Below, one piece after another: positions 55,451-64,000 of a stretch of DNA of 64,000 nt. Each line of letters begins with the position of its first letter. Within the stretch, counting starts at the first letter, position 1. Origin of the DNA: Fasciola hepatica (lineage: Eukaryota > Platyhelminthes > Trematoda > Plagiorchiida > Fasciolidae); assembly GCA_948099385.1 (NCBI GenBank), contig CANUEZ040000116.1:13021001-13085000 (forward strand). The letters are read 5' to 3'. The notes beneath the pieces are model-generated. The model saw nothing but the letters and a program-made list of their open reading frames with translations. It was not told the DNA's origin and did not search any database. The position numbers and the translations under genes are program-made.

Positions 55451-55879
55451 TTAGCTCGGGTTGTCTTTTTTATTTTTCTGATCTGGCACCCGGTTTTCCT
55501 TTCCCTCTAGGCTATGGATCGAACTCGTTCTCCATAGTCTTGGTTCAAGCTTCACGTTCGTGTCCCCCTTCCCTAGTTCGCCTAGAATTATACGCGAGCA
55601 CTCGCTTGCAAACGCGAAGCAGTGGGCGCATATCCACTTGAGCGATGGGTACTTGATGTGCAGCTCGAAGTCTTTCTCTTCCAGCTTGGAGCACTTTTGA
55701 GAATACCAAATGCAACACTGGTCGCATTGAAACCCCTCATCTTGCACCAGGCCCGTGCATTCCTTGTTCCCACAGCTTGCTGTCTGACCAATGGGATCAA
55801 CCTCTGTTCCCCTCATTTCGGCAATGGTGGTCGAGTTTGTTTGAAAATACCATCTCGAACACCAGTGGGACAATAGCAC
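55451..55879 (-). CDS. CR1-like ORF1, PHD-like zinc finger part
   Basis: The likely start is the Met of AEMRGTEVDP. It carries CGNKECTG, then CDQCCIWYSQKC and WICAHC: a Cys-rich finger of the PHD type known from ORF1 of some CR1 elements. The usual His ligand position is Ser here (WYSQKC instead of WYHxxC). A frameshift in the A-rich stretch near 55460 separates it from the coiled-coil part. Confidence 0.75.
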   Translation of the reverse strand: MLLSHWCSRWYFQTNSTTIAEMRGTEVDPIGQTASCGNKECTGLVQDEGFQCDQCCIWYSQKCSKLEEKDFELHIKYPSLKWICAHCFAFASECSRIILGELGKGDTNVKLEPRLWRTSSIHSLEGKENRVPDQKNKKDNPS

Positions 55880-55990
55880 AACCTTTTAAACAGACACAGG
55901 CGGTACACAAAGGCAACTGTAACAGCCGGTCGTGGAAAATCCCCTTTTCCCCTCGCGATTCAGTGTTTTTCCCAACATCACTCATTTGCC

Positions 55991-56237
55991 TACACTATTG
56001 ACTTGTTTTTACGAACTGGTTGTTTTTCTGGACCAATTGTTGTTTGTTCGCGCCCAGAGCGCTACTTTGACACATCCTTGTTCAGGACCTGCGTGACGCA
56101 CGTGCTGTCTGCTCACACGCTGCTATTCGGTTTCTCGTTGTTGAGTCATTGTGATCGTATTATTGAGGTTTGTATATTTGTTATGTCATTGCTCATGTAA
56201 TAATCTAGTATCGTAGAATATCACGGATAATCGTCTT
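55991..56237 (+). other. BEL/Pao 5' leader, possibly LTR
   Basis: Lies between the 5' end of the LINE and the Gag frame. A 5' LTR is expected here, but I could not match it to the sequence after 63707, so its extent is unknown. Confidence 0.35.
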
Positions 56238-57686
56238 TTGATTTCGGGATCGGTTGCAAATTTAGCTACGCATTGCTCAAACGTTCGTTACAATACTCAA
56301 CAGATCAATTTGGAACGAGGAAAAACACGCAAAATGCCAAGAAAAGGATCAAAAGCAGTGGAATCCGGACAGGAGGTAACACGGCAAGTCTCTGGGGAGG
56401 TTTTGGGTACATTTGATTCTTTAGTTAATGCTAGATCGCCTAGTCCTGTCAGTGCTAGTTCATGTGTTAATGAGAGCAATATTGATCGTAAGGATGTCGA
56501 TTTATATAAGCTGAGAATACCAGACCTAGAGCAACAGCTACTATCGGCTAGACTACAGGCGCAGGAAGCAGAGAAGAAGTGTAAACAGAAAGAGCGAGAG
56601 CACGAGACCAGCGACTTCGACACTTCCGATAGATTAGGGTGCAATAAAATAGGGAACCCCACGCCGGTCGCCGACTAAAAACCACCATCGATCGATCTGC
56701 CTAGAGTGGAACTAACGGTTTTCGAAGGGCGAGCTGAGCAATACTGAAAGTTTGTCAAGCAGTTCGAGACGTTCGTTGAAAATAAGGTAACCGACCCTGA
56801 GCAAAGGCTTCTTTACCTTACTCACTACTGCTGAGGCCGAGCAAGAGAAGCTATCGACGGGTGCACCATGCTCGACCCAGAACAAGGCTACACAATGGCA
56901 AGGAAGATTCTAAGGGACTTGTTTGGCCAACCTTTCCAAGTAGCCCGTAACCTAATAGAGGGCGTGATGGCAGAGGCAAATAGAACCAAGGGCGACGTCT
57001 ACACAATGGCCGACCTGGTGATTAAGATGCAGAACTGCTCAGTAGCCCTCGACCATTTAGGTTACAGGGTTGACCTAGACGCCATGCACACTTTGGAAGG
57101 CATAGTCCGTCACCTCTCTCCCGAACTACAGGGTCGGTGGGCGGAAGAAGCAGAACGGATAAGCCGAAGCGACAGAGAAGCCAATTTCGAAGACCTGACC
57201 GAATACTTGGACAGGCAAACCAAGATAGCTGACGGCAGATTCGGCCGACTCATCCGGGACAGCAACCGAGCAAACAAGCCCAGTACTAGCCAAGTCCAAA
57301 CCCCTGTACGGGAACATCCAAAGTACCAGCCTTGGAACAACACACACGTCATTTCACGAGATGCTACGGCGAAACCAAATTGCAGATCCTGTGGTACTAG
57401 CCATGGCCTACCAGAATGCCCCAAGTTCGGCAACGCCACAATAGACGAACGGTGGGGAATGGCGAGGATGGCAGGAGCATGTTTCATCTGTCTCAACACC
57501 ACGCACCGGGAAGCAGCCTGTAGGACAAGGAACCGATGTGGTTACGAGGGCTGCACGGGCAGACACCATCGGCTGCTGCATCAGGCGAGAGTAACCATAT
57601 CCGAGGCGAGTGCCAAGCCCGGTGTGATTTGTTCAACGTCACGATCTGCCAGCAAACCGGTACGTTTAGGCGTAGTAGCCGTGTGA
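56238..57686 (+). pseudogene. BEL/Pao Gag with three internal stops
   Basis: One reading frame with stops TAA at 56676, TGA at 56745 (where Trp is expected in EQYWKF), TGA at 56832 and TGA at 57684. The first part has a coiled coil (DLEQQLLSARLQAQEAEKK). After 56700 comes the DUF1759-type Gag core. Zinc-binding motifs follow near the end: CRSCGTSHGLPEC, then CFICLNTTHREAAC and CGYEGCTGRHHRLLH. The longest open part is 56868-57686. Confidence 0.85.
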
Positions 57687-57689
57687 GTA

Positions 57690-58667
57690 GTGACTCCGAC
57701 TGGGATAGTCAAGGCGTTGGCTTTCGTTGATAGTGGATCCGACACCACTTTAGTGAAAGAGCGGTTTGCCGACAAACACCTACTGGCTAAAGGTGCGACG
57801 TCGTTGGTAGTGAGCACGGTGGGCGGAACACAGGCAATGACTGCCGGTAGTTTAAGGCCGCAACTCATCTCTCTAGACACTAACGAGGAAATTGAACCAA
57901 CGGAGGCATTCACGTTAGCGGATCTCCCCATGCGAGCACCAAGGTCTGTGAACGCAATCTTGACTCGGTGGCCCCACCTGCAGGATGTAACCGTTGTAGA
58001 CTGGGAAGATGATGAAGTGGATCTCCTCATCGGCTGCGACGTGCCAGAGGCGCATTGGGTGCTTGACCAGAGAGTGGGCGACCGCCAGGCACCTTATGCC
58101 GTACGCACGGCTCTGGGATGGATGTTATACGGTCCAGTGGGGGTACGTGGTTCCGTGAATTACTTATCCGCCGAAACGGACTGCATAGAGTATCAACTGC
58201 AACGGCCGTATGAAAAGGAGTTTCATGACATTGGAGACGAAAGACCGACGTTGTCTCAAGAGGATCACTCCGCTCTACAAACGGTACGGCAAGGTACTAG
58301 AGGCCTCAAAAAACAGTTCGAGGTTCCCCTCCCATGGCGCACATCGGTCGACCCGTGGACTGATAACAGAAATTATGTTCTCCAACGATTACTGCGATTA
58401 AAAGAACGCTTCATTCGAGACCAGAATCTGTGGGGACGATACCTGGATTTGATGAAGCGAAACGAGGCCCTCGGTTACATTGAAAAGGTGCCTGTTAACA
58501 CCGACAGCAAAAGGGGTATCTGGTATCTGCCTCACCACCCGGTTATCAACCCCAAGAAACCCAATAAACTGCGGGTGGTTTTCGACTGTGCGGCCAAGTT
58601 CCAGGGCAATTTGTTAAACGATCGCCTACTACAGGGGCCTGACTGGACCACACCACTGATCGATGTT
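57690..58667 (+). pseudogene. BEL/Pao protease and RT start, cut by an insertion
   Basis: Same frame as Gag. AFVDSGSDTTLV is the aspartic protease site. DLLIGCDVPEAHWV and RTALGWMLYGPVG close the protease domain. The RT begins with GIWYLPHHPVINPKK and LRVVFDCAAKF and breaks off at PLIDV, where foreign DNA with a (TAA)n start takes over. Confidence 0.88.
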
Positions 58668-60849
58668 TTAATAATAATAATAATAATGGTATATTTCTTG
58701 ATCGTGGTCAAGACACATGCACAAGGCATGATCAGAGAACACAGCAATTCACATTTATGTATGGTAATCACAATTTAGAAGAATTTGGTTCACACAATTG
58801 CAGTAATAGAACGATCAGCTTGGACGGTGTTTAAGTGAGCTAAAGAGAGGACGGTTAGCGCGGCTATTGCGAATCGGTTTCGAATTCGGGACGGGGGCGG
58901 TGCGGTTAGCGGGATGGACGTGGGAATGAAGGAAAAGCGATACTGAAGAAGGGTAAAAGTGCAGTGTTCGCAAGAACCCATAAAGCAACTGGTGTCGGAC
59001 AGCACTACATGAACAGGGAGTTGATGCAAGAATAAAACACAACTTGCCTTATGGATGCCGATAACTGTCTGCGACGGGTCCGGTAGTCCAGAATGGATCA
59101 CGGCGATCTATGGAATTTTGTGTGCAGTCGATGAAGATAGGGAGAGAGCGGTGGAGTGAAAGAGATTCAAAGAAGAGTCGGGAAGTGTAAAAGGAGTCGC
59201 AGTGTGGCACCAACTGGATATTTGAGGAATCAATACTGAGAAATTGGTTGTTACCAAAAGAAGATTAAAAATAGAGTTAACATGGTGTTGTCAAGTTGCA
59301 GTTGGAGATGCCTGCAGGAAATAGAGAAGATTGACCCTCCATTGGATAACTCATTGTGGGGGTTGCCTGTGATACAAATGCAAGTGAGTCGAATGGGATA
59401 TCCAGATTGGTCTTTCTGTATAGGTAATTCTGATATTATATAGAAAGCCACATGGAGGCAGAAGCTCTCACCAGGAGTGCAGTGTGCTTTTAAGGAGCGT
59501 GAATGGTGGGTGGACACAACTGGGAGTTTCAACAAGCCTTCGAGGGAACACTTGGTGACACGCTGCTGATGCAACCAGGCAAGTATGCACAGGTGGCGAA
59601 GAGAAAGGAGGACTGCGGTGACTGGGAAAGGCCAGACCAGATGGAACAGAGGAAGTTGAGTGTAAATGTGAGATTTTCTGCATACGTGATAAAAGAATAA
59701 ATAACCAAGTGTTTGGTGTTTTGTTTCATAAAGACGTTGGTAGCCGTTGATGGCAGGTAGTGCAAGATGAGGGCAGCAGTCAAAAAGGGCTAGGCTGACG
59801 AACTAGGGCGAGTGGGTACGGAACGCAACCGCGAGGGCCAGACTCCAGTTCTGCACGCAGAATGAATTGAATTATTCGTGTGGAGAACAGGAAATGAATG
59901 CTGATGGGTGATGTCAGGAATCCGTCCGGCGGTCTAGTGGGACTATTATGAGTAATTGTAATCCTGGTTATGGGATTGTGATCACCGGTTAGCCATGTAA
60001 GGTGCTCCATATAAAGCGTCGTCAGGTGTGAGTGTAGGTTTAACCACGGCCAGTCCGATCGATCAAACCGTTTAGTCCGTTAGGTAATCAAAGGATAACG
60101 TCGATCTGGTTGACGGGCTACCCTGGTAACCACTGAGTTCTGGAATAGAGGAGAAATGCGGCAGTCTGGAGAATGCTCCAGCTGGGGGTTATGATTAACA
60201 GCTTAGCGGAAATTAGAGTGTTAATGCTACTTGATGGCCAGTGGGCCGATCTACTAGGGACTAACAGGCGGAGGCTGGTATTTTTTTTTTAGGGCGTTCA
60301 GTTGATAATGGGAATATTAAGCGCATGTTTAGCCAGAGTGCAAAATGGTTAGGCTGATAGGTGGTAGAGTAGTAAAGGGGCTCAGTTGAGGGTCAAAAAT
60401 AAAACAGTGGAGGAGGGTGGGGTCAGAAATGGGAAAAGAGAGGACAGCAGTCAGGTTGTTGACCCGGCTGTAAGTGGGGGCGGAGAAATTATAAAAAGAA
60501 AAAGGAACGCACAGGGCTAAGGCGAGGCCTTCTTATGTGGATGCGAATGTGCTGGTTTTCCATGGGGTAATACGTAATCAGATACATAGGCTAGCTAGGT
60601 GGGATGGTGTGCTAACAAACCATGAGCAAATACGGTGATCGGTGAGTATTGGTTAATAAAGGGTGGTAATCAGCATGGTAGGACTCGAGTAACGGAGGAG
60701 TGCAAGAAAAAGGCGATGAGACCACTGGGTTATAGCCCGAGACAAGAGAACTAAGTGAAGGTGAGCACCTATCATTAAAGGAACAACAGTTTACTAGTGG
60801 AATTAGTGTCAGTAAGAATTTTGGTTTTGTAACTGAGTCTACATGGTGC
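58668..60849 (-). mobile_element. Unidentified 2.2-kb insertion in the BEL RT
   Basis: The RT frame stops at 58667 and resumes at 60850. The inserted DNA begins with (TAA)n (58668-58687); read on the minus strand this is a terminal (ATT)n run, like the 3' tail of a retroposon. On the minus strand the insert is pyrimidine-rich with several open frames of 60-107 codons but no RT, transposase or other motif I recognise. It is probably a non-autonomous retroposon. Its exact ends and target duplication could not be fixed. Confidence 0.7.
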
Positions 60850-61285
60850 CGTTTCAGAGTGGGTAAAGTGGCTTTGTCTGCTGACATTAGGGAAATGTTC
60901 CATCAGGTGAAGATTCCGGTAGGAGAACGAGATGCTTTGCGTTTCCTGTGGTGAGAAGGGAGCGACCGGGACAACGCAGTGGTGAACCATAGGATGACCG
61001 TCTACCCCTTCGGAGCCATATCGTCACCATTCTGTGCGAACTACGCCCTCCGAGAATCGGCGAAGAAACATGAAGATCTGGTCCATCGGTCGGTGGTAGA
61101 TAGCCTCAGCAGAAACGTCCATGTCTAAGACTATCTTGGGTCATTCGATGATGTGGAATCAGCTCTAGAGCAGTTCAGGGGTCTGACGAGATTGCTGAAA
61201 GAGGGCGGCTTCCATCTAACTAAATGGATGTCGAACGCTTCAGAAGTGCTGAAGGTCATCCCGTATCACGAAAAGGCCAAAGGGT
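60850..61285 (+). pseudogene. BEL/Pao RT core, inactive
   Basis: The resumed RT reads [20 protein letters not shown] (motif A region). A TGA at 60952 stands where a second Trp of FLWW is expected. Then MTVYPFGAISSPFCANYAL appears. The active site, normally YVDD, reads His-Val-stop-Asp (TAA at 61126). The frame then shifts near 61280 into the long downstream ORF. Confidence 0.88.
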
Positions 61286-63707
61286 AAGAGATTTGGACGG
61301 CTCTCCACTTCCTATCGAGCGCACCTTAGGGATACAATGGGACGCGGAAACGGACGATTTTGTTTTCGAACTGAACGTTCCCGAGCTGCCAATAGCCCGT
61401 CGTGGCATACTATCTGCCGTCTCAAGTTTGTTCGATTCGCTCGGTTTCGTCTCACCATGGCTGCTACCCGGAAAGATCTTGCTGCAGCGGCTGTGCCGTA
61501 AGAAAGTTGATTGGGACCAGTCACTGGACCGAGGGGACCGGTTGGACTGGGAGGAATTTTTGAACACCTTGAAGAAATTAGGGATCATAAGAATCCCACG
61601 ATGTTTGACTCCTGGCCATACGACACGGACTGGAGAACTACATGCCTTTTCCGATGCATCCGAAGTCGGTTATGGAGCTGTGGTGTACGGACGATGGTGC
61701 ACAGGAGATGGACAGTATAGCACGAGGATCCCGTTCGCCAAAGTTCGCGTTGCTCCACTGAAGTCGGTCTCAATCCCACGCCTTGAACTCAGCGTAGCCG
61801 TGTTGGCAGTCAGGGTGGTGCAAGCTGTGAAGAGATGTTTCGATCTCTACATTTGGTCGGTGGGCTTCTGGACGGATTCAACGATAATACTTTACTATAT
61901 CAACAACGTCCGGAGCCGGTTTAGTACTTTCGTTGCTAACCGGCTCACGATTATCCACGATGAATCAGCCACGAACCAGTGGAATCATGTCAGGTCTGGC
62001 AATAATCCGGCCGACCTGTGCTCCCGAGGTGCGAACAACTTCAGGCAACTAGACACGTGGACGAGAGGGCCAAACTTCCTGCAAACGCCTAAACAGGACT
62101 GGCCCATGTTCGAATTAAAACCCCGTACGGAATTGGAACTGGAGATCAAAGGCGTAATGATGGTGGCCAACGTCGTCGAAGCGACATCCATTCTATCGCG
62201 ACTGGTCAGGTTTTCTTCCTGGATGAAGACATTTAGTTCGTTAGTTTGGTTAACCAGGTTCAAGAGAAACTTACTAGTCATAAGAGGGCCACTCCTCTCA
62301 GGCCGGATACCGGTCGGCCCGATAGGTCCCGATGAGCTACAAGCGGCAGAGTACGATATTTTCAGAATGATACAACGCGAGGCTTTCGCCCAAGAACTCA
62401 AGAGGGCGGAAGAAGTGGGGCCGACCAGTAAAGACATGCCATCTCCAAGAGGCGAGTTGAAGCGTTTAAACCCCAAACTCATCAACGGACTGCTGCGGGT
62501 GGATGGTAGGCTGACCAACGCCCACCTGAACTTCGACACAAAGTATCCTATACTGCTCCCTGCGAGACAACCTGTAGTAGAGCTAATGATTCAACACGTC
62601 CACGCCGTGGAGGGACATGCCGGGGAAAGTCACGTGACGAGCGTCATCCGAAGGCGCTTTTGGTTGTTGAGAGGACGAGAGACTGTAAAACGCGTAATCC
62701 GACGGTGTGTGCAATGTAGGAGGCGTAATGCCACCGCAGGCAAACAACTCATGGCCACACTACCAGAATGCAGGGTGACTACGGGCTGGTGGCCGTTCAG
62801 TGACACCGAGTTGAACTATTTCGGGCCCTTGTGGATCAAGTGCGGGAAAAGATTAGAAAAGCGATACGGATGTATCATGACGTGCATGAAGTCACGTGCG
62901 GTACACCCAGAAGTCGCACATTCGATGACGACCGATTCGTTTCTACGGGCCTTGCAAATATTTATCAACCGACGAGGCGCACCGGCCGGTATATACTCAG
63001 ATAATGGATCGAACTTTGTGGACGCTCGCCGGGAGTTGCAGCTTTGGCACAAGAACATAAACAGGGACGAACTGCAGAATCGAACCGTGGCCTACGGCAT
63101 ACGATGGCATTTCAACCCCCCACAGGCCAGCCGCCGAGGCGGCGTATGGGAACGCATGATCCGGTCCGCCAGACGGATATTGCTGTCAATCATCGAGCAG
63201 CAGCCGCCCGACGACGAGACGCTGAACACCGTCACGACTGAGGTGGAGCGAATCCTGAACAACCGCCCCCTGGTTCCAGTATTGAACGGCGACCCCACCC
63301 ATCTGGCGCTCACCCCGAACGACTTATTGACGTTAAGGTCGAACGAGGGTTTCCAAGGGCCGTCAAACCTTCGTGTGAGCTACCTCCACGGATGGAAGCA
63401 AGCGAACTATCTGGCCCAGGTCTTCTGGAGGCGATTGCTATGGGAGTACCTACCGGCTTTGCAGACTCGACAGAAGTGGCTGGCCAAAACAAGACCATTC
63501 AAAGTTGGGAACGTGGTTATGATCGCCGACGAACGCGCACATTTCAGCGCTTGGTCTTTGGGAGTAGTTACGGAAACCATCAAAAGCACTGACGGAATGA
63601 TAAGAACGGTGAAGGTGAAGACAGCTAGCGGAGTGCTCATTCGTGACATACGCAGTATTAACCTACTCGAGAGCGAAGACGGAGGAGCTGATAACCCTGA
63701 GGCCTAG
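61224..63707 (+). CDS. BEL/Pao RNase H-integrase ORF, 827 codons
   Basis: True homology starts at about residue 20 (RVRDLDGSPLPIERTLG), the end of the RT. RNase H follows: HAFSDASEVGYGAVVYG, ISIPRLELSVAVLAV with the conserved Glu, and WTDSTIILYYI. The integrase zinc-binding domain shows VEGHAGESHV and RRCVQCRRR. The catalytic core normally has Asp in DYFGP; here residue 531 is Asn (LNYFGP). The second Asp (593, YSDNGSNF) and the Glu (643, GGVWERM) are kept. The end matches DUF5641 (FWRRLLWEYLPALQTRQKW). Confidence 0.93.
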   Translation: MDVERFRSAEGHPVSRKGQRVRDLDGSPLPIERTLGIQWDAETDDFVFELNVPELPIARRGILSAVSSLFDSLGFVSPWLLPGKILLQRLCRKKVDWDQSLDRGDRLDWEEFLNTLKKLGIIRIPRCLTPGHTTRTGELHAFSDASEVGYGAVVYGRWCTGDGQYSTRIPFAKVRVAPLKSVSIPRLELSVAVLAVRVVQAVKRCFDLYIWSVGFWTDSTIILYYINNVRSRFSTFVANRLTIIHDESATNQWNHVRSGNNPADLCSRGANNFRQLDTWTRGPNFLQTPKQDWPMFELKPRTELELEIKGVMMVANVVEATSILSRLVRFSSWMKTFSSLVWLTRFKRNLLVIRGPLLSGRIPVGPIGPDELQAAEYDIFRMIQREAFAQELKRAEEVGPTSKDMPSPRGELKRLNPKLINGLLRVDGRLTNAHLNFDTKYPILLPARQPVVELMIQHVHAVEGHAGESHVTSVIRRRFWLLRGRETVKRVIRRCVQCRRRNATAGKQLMATLPECRVTTGWWPFSDTELNYFGPLWIKCGKRLEKRYGCIMTCMKSRAVHPEVAHSMTTDSFLRALQIFINRRGAPAGIYSDNGSNFVDARRELQLWHKNINRDELQNRTVAYGIRWHFNPPQASRRGGVWERMIRSARRILLSIIEQQPPDDETLNTVTTEVERILNNRPLVPVLNGDPTHLALTPNDLLTLRSNEGFQGPSNLRVSYLHGWKQANYLAQVFWRRLLWEYLPALQTRQKWLAKTRPFKVGNVVMIADERAHFSAWSLGVVTETIKSTDGMIRTVKVKTASGVLIRDIRSINLLESEDGGADNPEA

Positions 63708-63710
63708 TAA

Positions 63711-64000
63711 ACCTTTTTCACACCAGTAATCGAGGTGGATAAAGAAACACCCTATATAACACACAATCTCCGTCAAACACGTTAAGGTGCTCGCGATCTT
63801 TCGTTGACATTACAGAAGGTTCTTTCCGATATGTGGTGATGAGTGCGATTCCATTATACATCCCGATACATACACGCATGCACGACGCACTCTACATCCC
63901 GTAAACCCATCAAACATGTGACAGTGTCCGTTGTTTTGCTTTTGTTGACGTTACCGAATACCCCTTGCATATGTGGAAGAAGCGGAGCCTAGATCACACA
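63711..64000 (+). other. 3' flank of the BEL element, possible LTR
   Basis: A 3' LTR should start soon after the polyprotein stop, but it would run beyond the window and no matching copy was recognised on the left side. Confidence 0.35.

Larger units (their letters stand above)
51483..55990 (-). mobile_element. Near full-length CR1-like LINE
   Basis: About 4.5 kb on the minus strand. ORF1 has a PHD-like finger then a coiled coil. ORF2 has an APE-type endonuclease, a CR1-type RT and a C-terminal domain. It ends in 3' UTR and (TCAGT)n (minus strand ACTGA repeat). Frame breaks were seen in ORF1, at the ORF2 start, at one stop in the endonuclease, and between RT and C-terminus (near 52165). It is the parent type of the deleted tandem units but not their exact source: its 3' part differs from theirs at several bases. 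The 5' boundary near 55990 is approximate. Confidence 0.85.
56238..63710 (+). mobile_element. BEL/Pao LTR retrotransposon, defective
   Basis: Gag, zinc knuckles, protease, RT, RNase H, integrase and the C-terminal domain occur in the order of the BEL/Pao class (related to Sinbad of schistosomes). Defects: four in-frame stops in the Gag-protease frame, a 2.2-kb insertion in RT, a stop in the RT active site, a frameshift near 61280, and an Asp to Asn change in the integrase. It has no env-like frame. Confidence 0.93.

Noticed and set aside
58532..58771. ORFs crossing the left edge of the BEL insertion
   Set aside because: They are antisense to the polyprotein and include the (TAA)n run.
63720..64000. 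A matched LTR pair for the BEL element
   Set aside because: I compared the 3' flank with 55.9-56.3 kb by eye and found no convincing match; the LTRs may be outside the window, truncated or replaced.

Overview
The window looks like repeat-dense nuclear DNA of a flatworm, most likely a digenean trematode. This rests on the transposon mix: RTE-type LINEs, CR1-like LINEs, Penelope-like elements with GIY-YIG domains, a BEL/Pao element, a Ty3/gypsy Gag-protease remnant of the CsRn1 kind, and tRNA-like SINEs. It also rests on micro-introns of 33 and 37 bp. No bacterial operon, CRISPR, rRNA or ordinary tRNA gene was seen. Species cannot be named from the sequence alone.

Host gene. Only one clear host gene was found: a calcyphosine-like EF-hand protein on the minus strand, in four exons (44070-43756, 43722-43642, 37513-37385, 31864-31763). 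All junctions are GT/AG and phase 0, and the product is 208 residues. Its first intron is 33 bp. Introns 2 and 3 are about 6.1 and 5.5 kb and are filled with old LINE, SINE and gypsy copies. Upstream, head-to-head across about 276 bp, lies a MULE-type transposase gene (44347-45812, plus) with its own TATA-like box and a 37-bp intron. It carries two frame breaks and is cut off at its 3' end by a LINE array.

Layout. 1-19.5 kb: decayed LINE pieces, three Penelope-like remnants, a pair of inverted 270-bp repeats, SINE-like units, a 46-bp perfect palindrome and much unassigned DNA. 19.8-23.65 kb: an almost complete RTE LINE. 24.3-31 kb: broken RTE copies, one split by a Tc1/mariner fragment, plus SINEs. 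31.8-44.1 kb: the calcyphosine-like gene and its transposon-filled introns. 44.3-45.8 kb: the MULE gene. 45.8-51.4 kb: three almost identical 1881-bp tandem units, each a 5'-truncated and internally deleted CR1-like LINE joined by (TCAGT)n tracts. 51.4-about 56 kb: a near full-length member of the same LINE family with a PHD-like ORF1. 56-63.7 kb: a BEL/Pao LTR retrotransposon, broken by stops, by catalytic changes and by an unidentified 2.2-kb insertion in its reverse transcriptase.

All family calls are from motifs read by eye. No database search was run.
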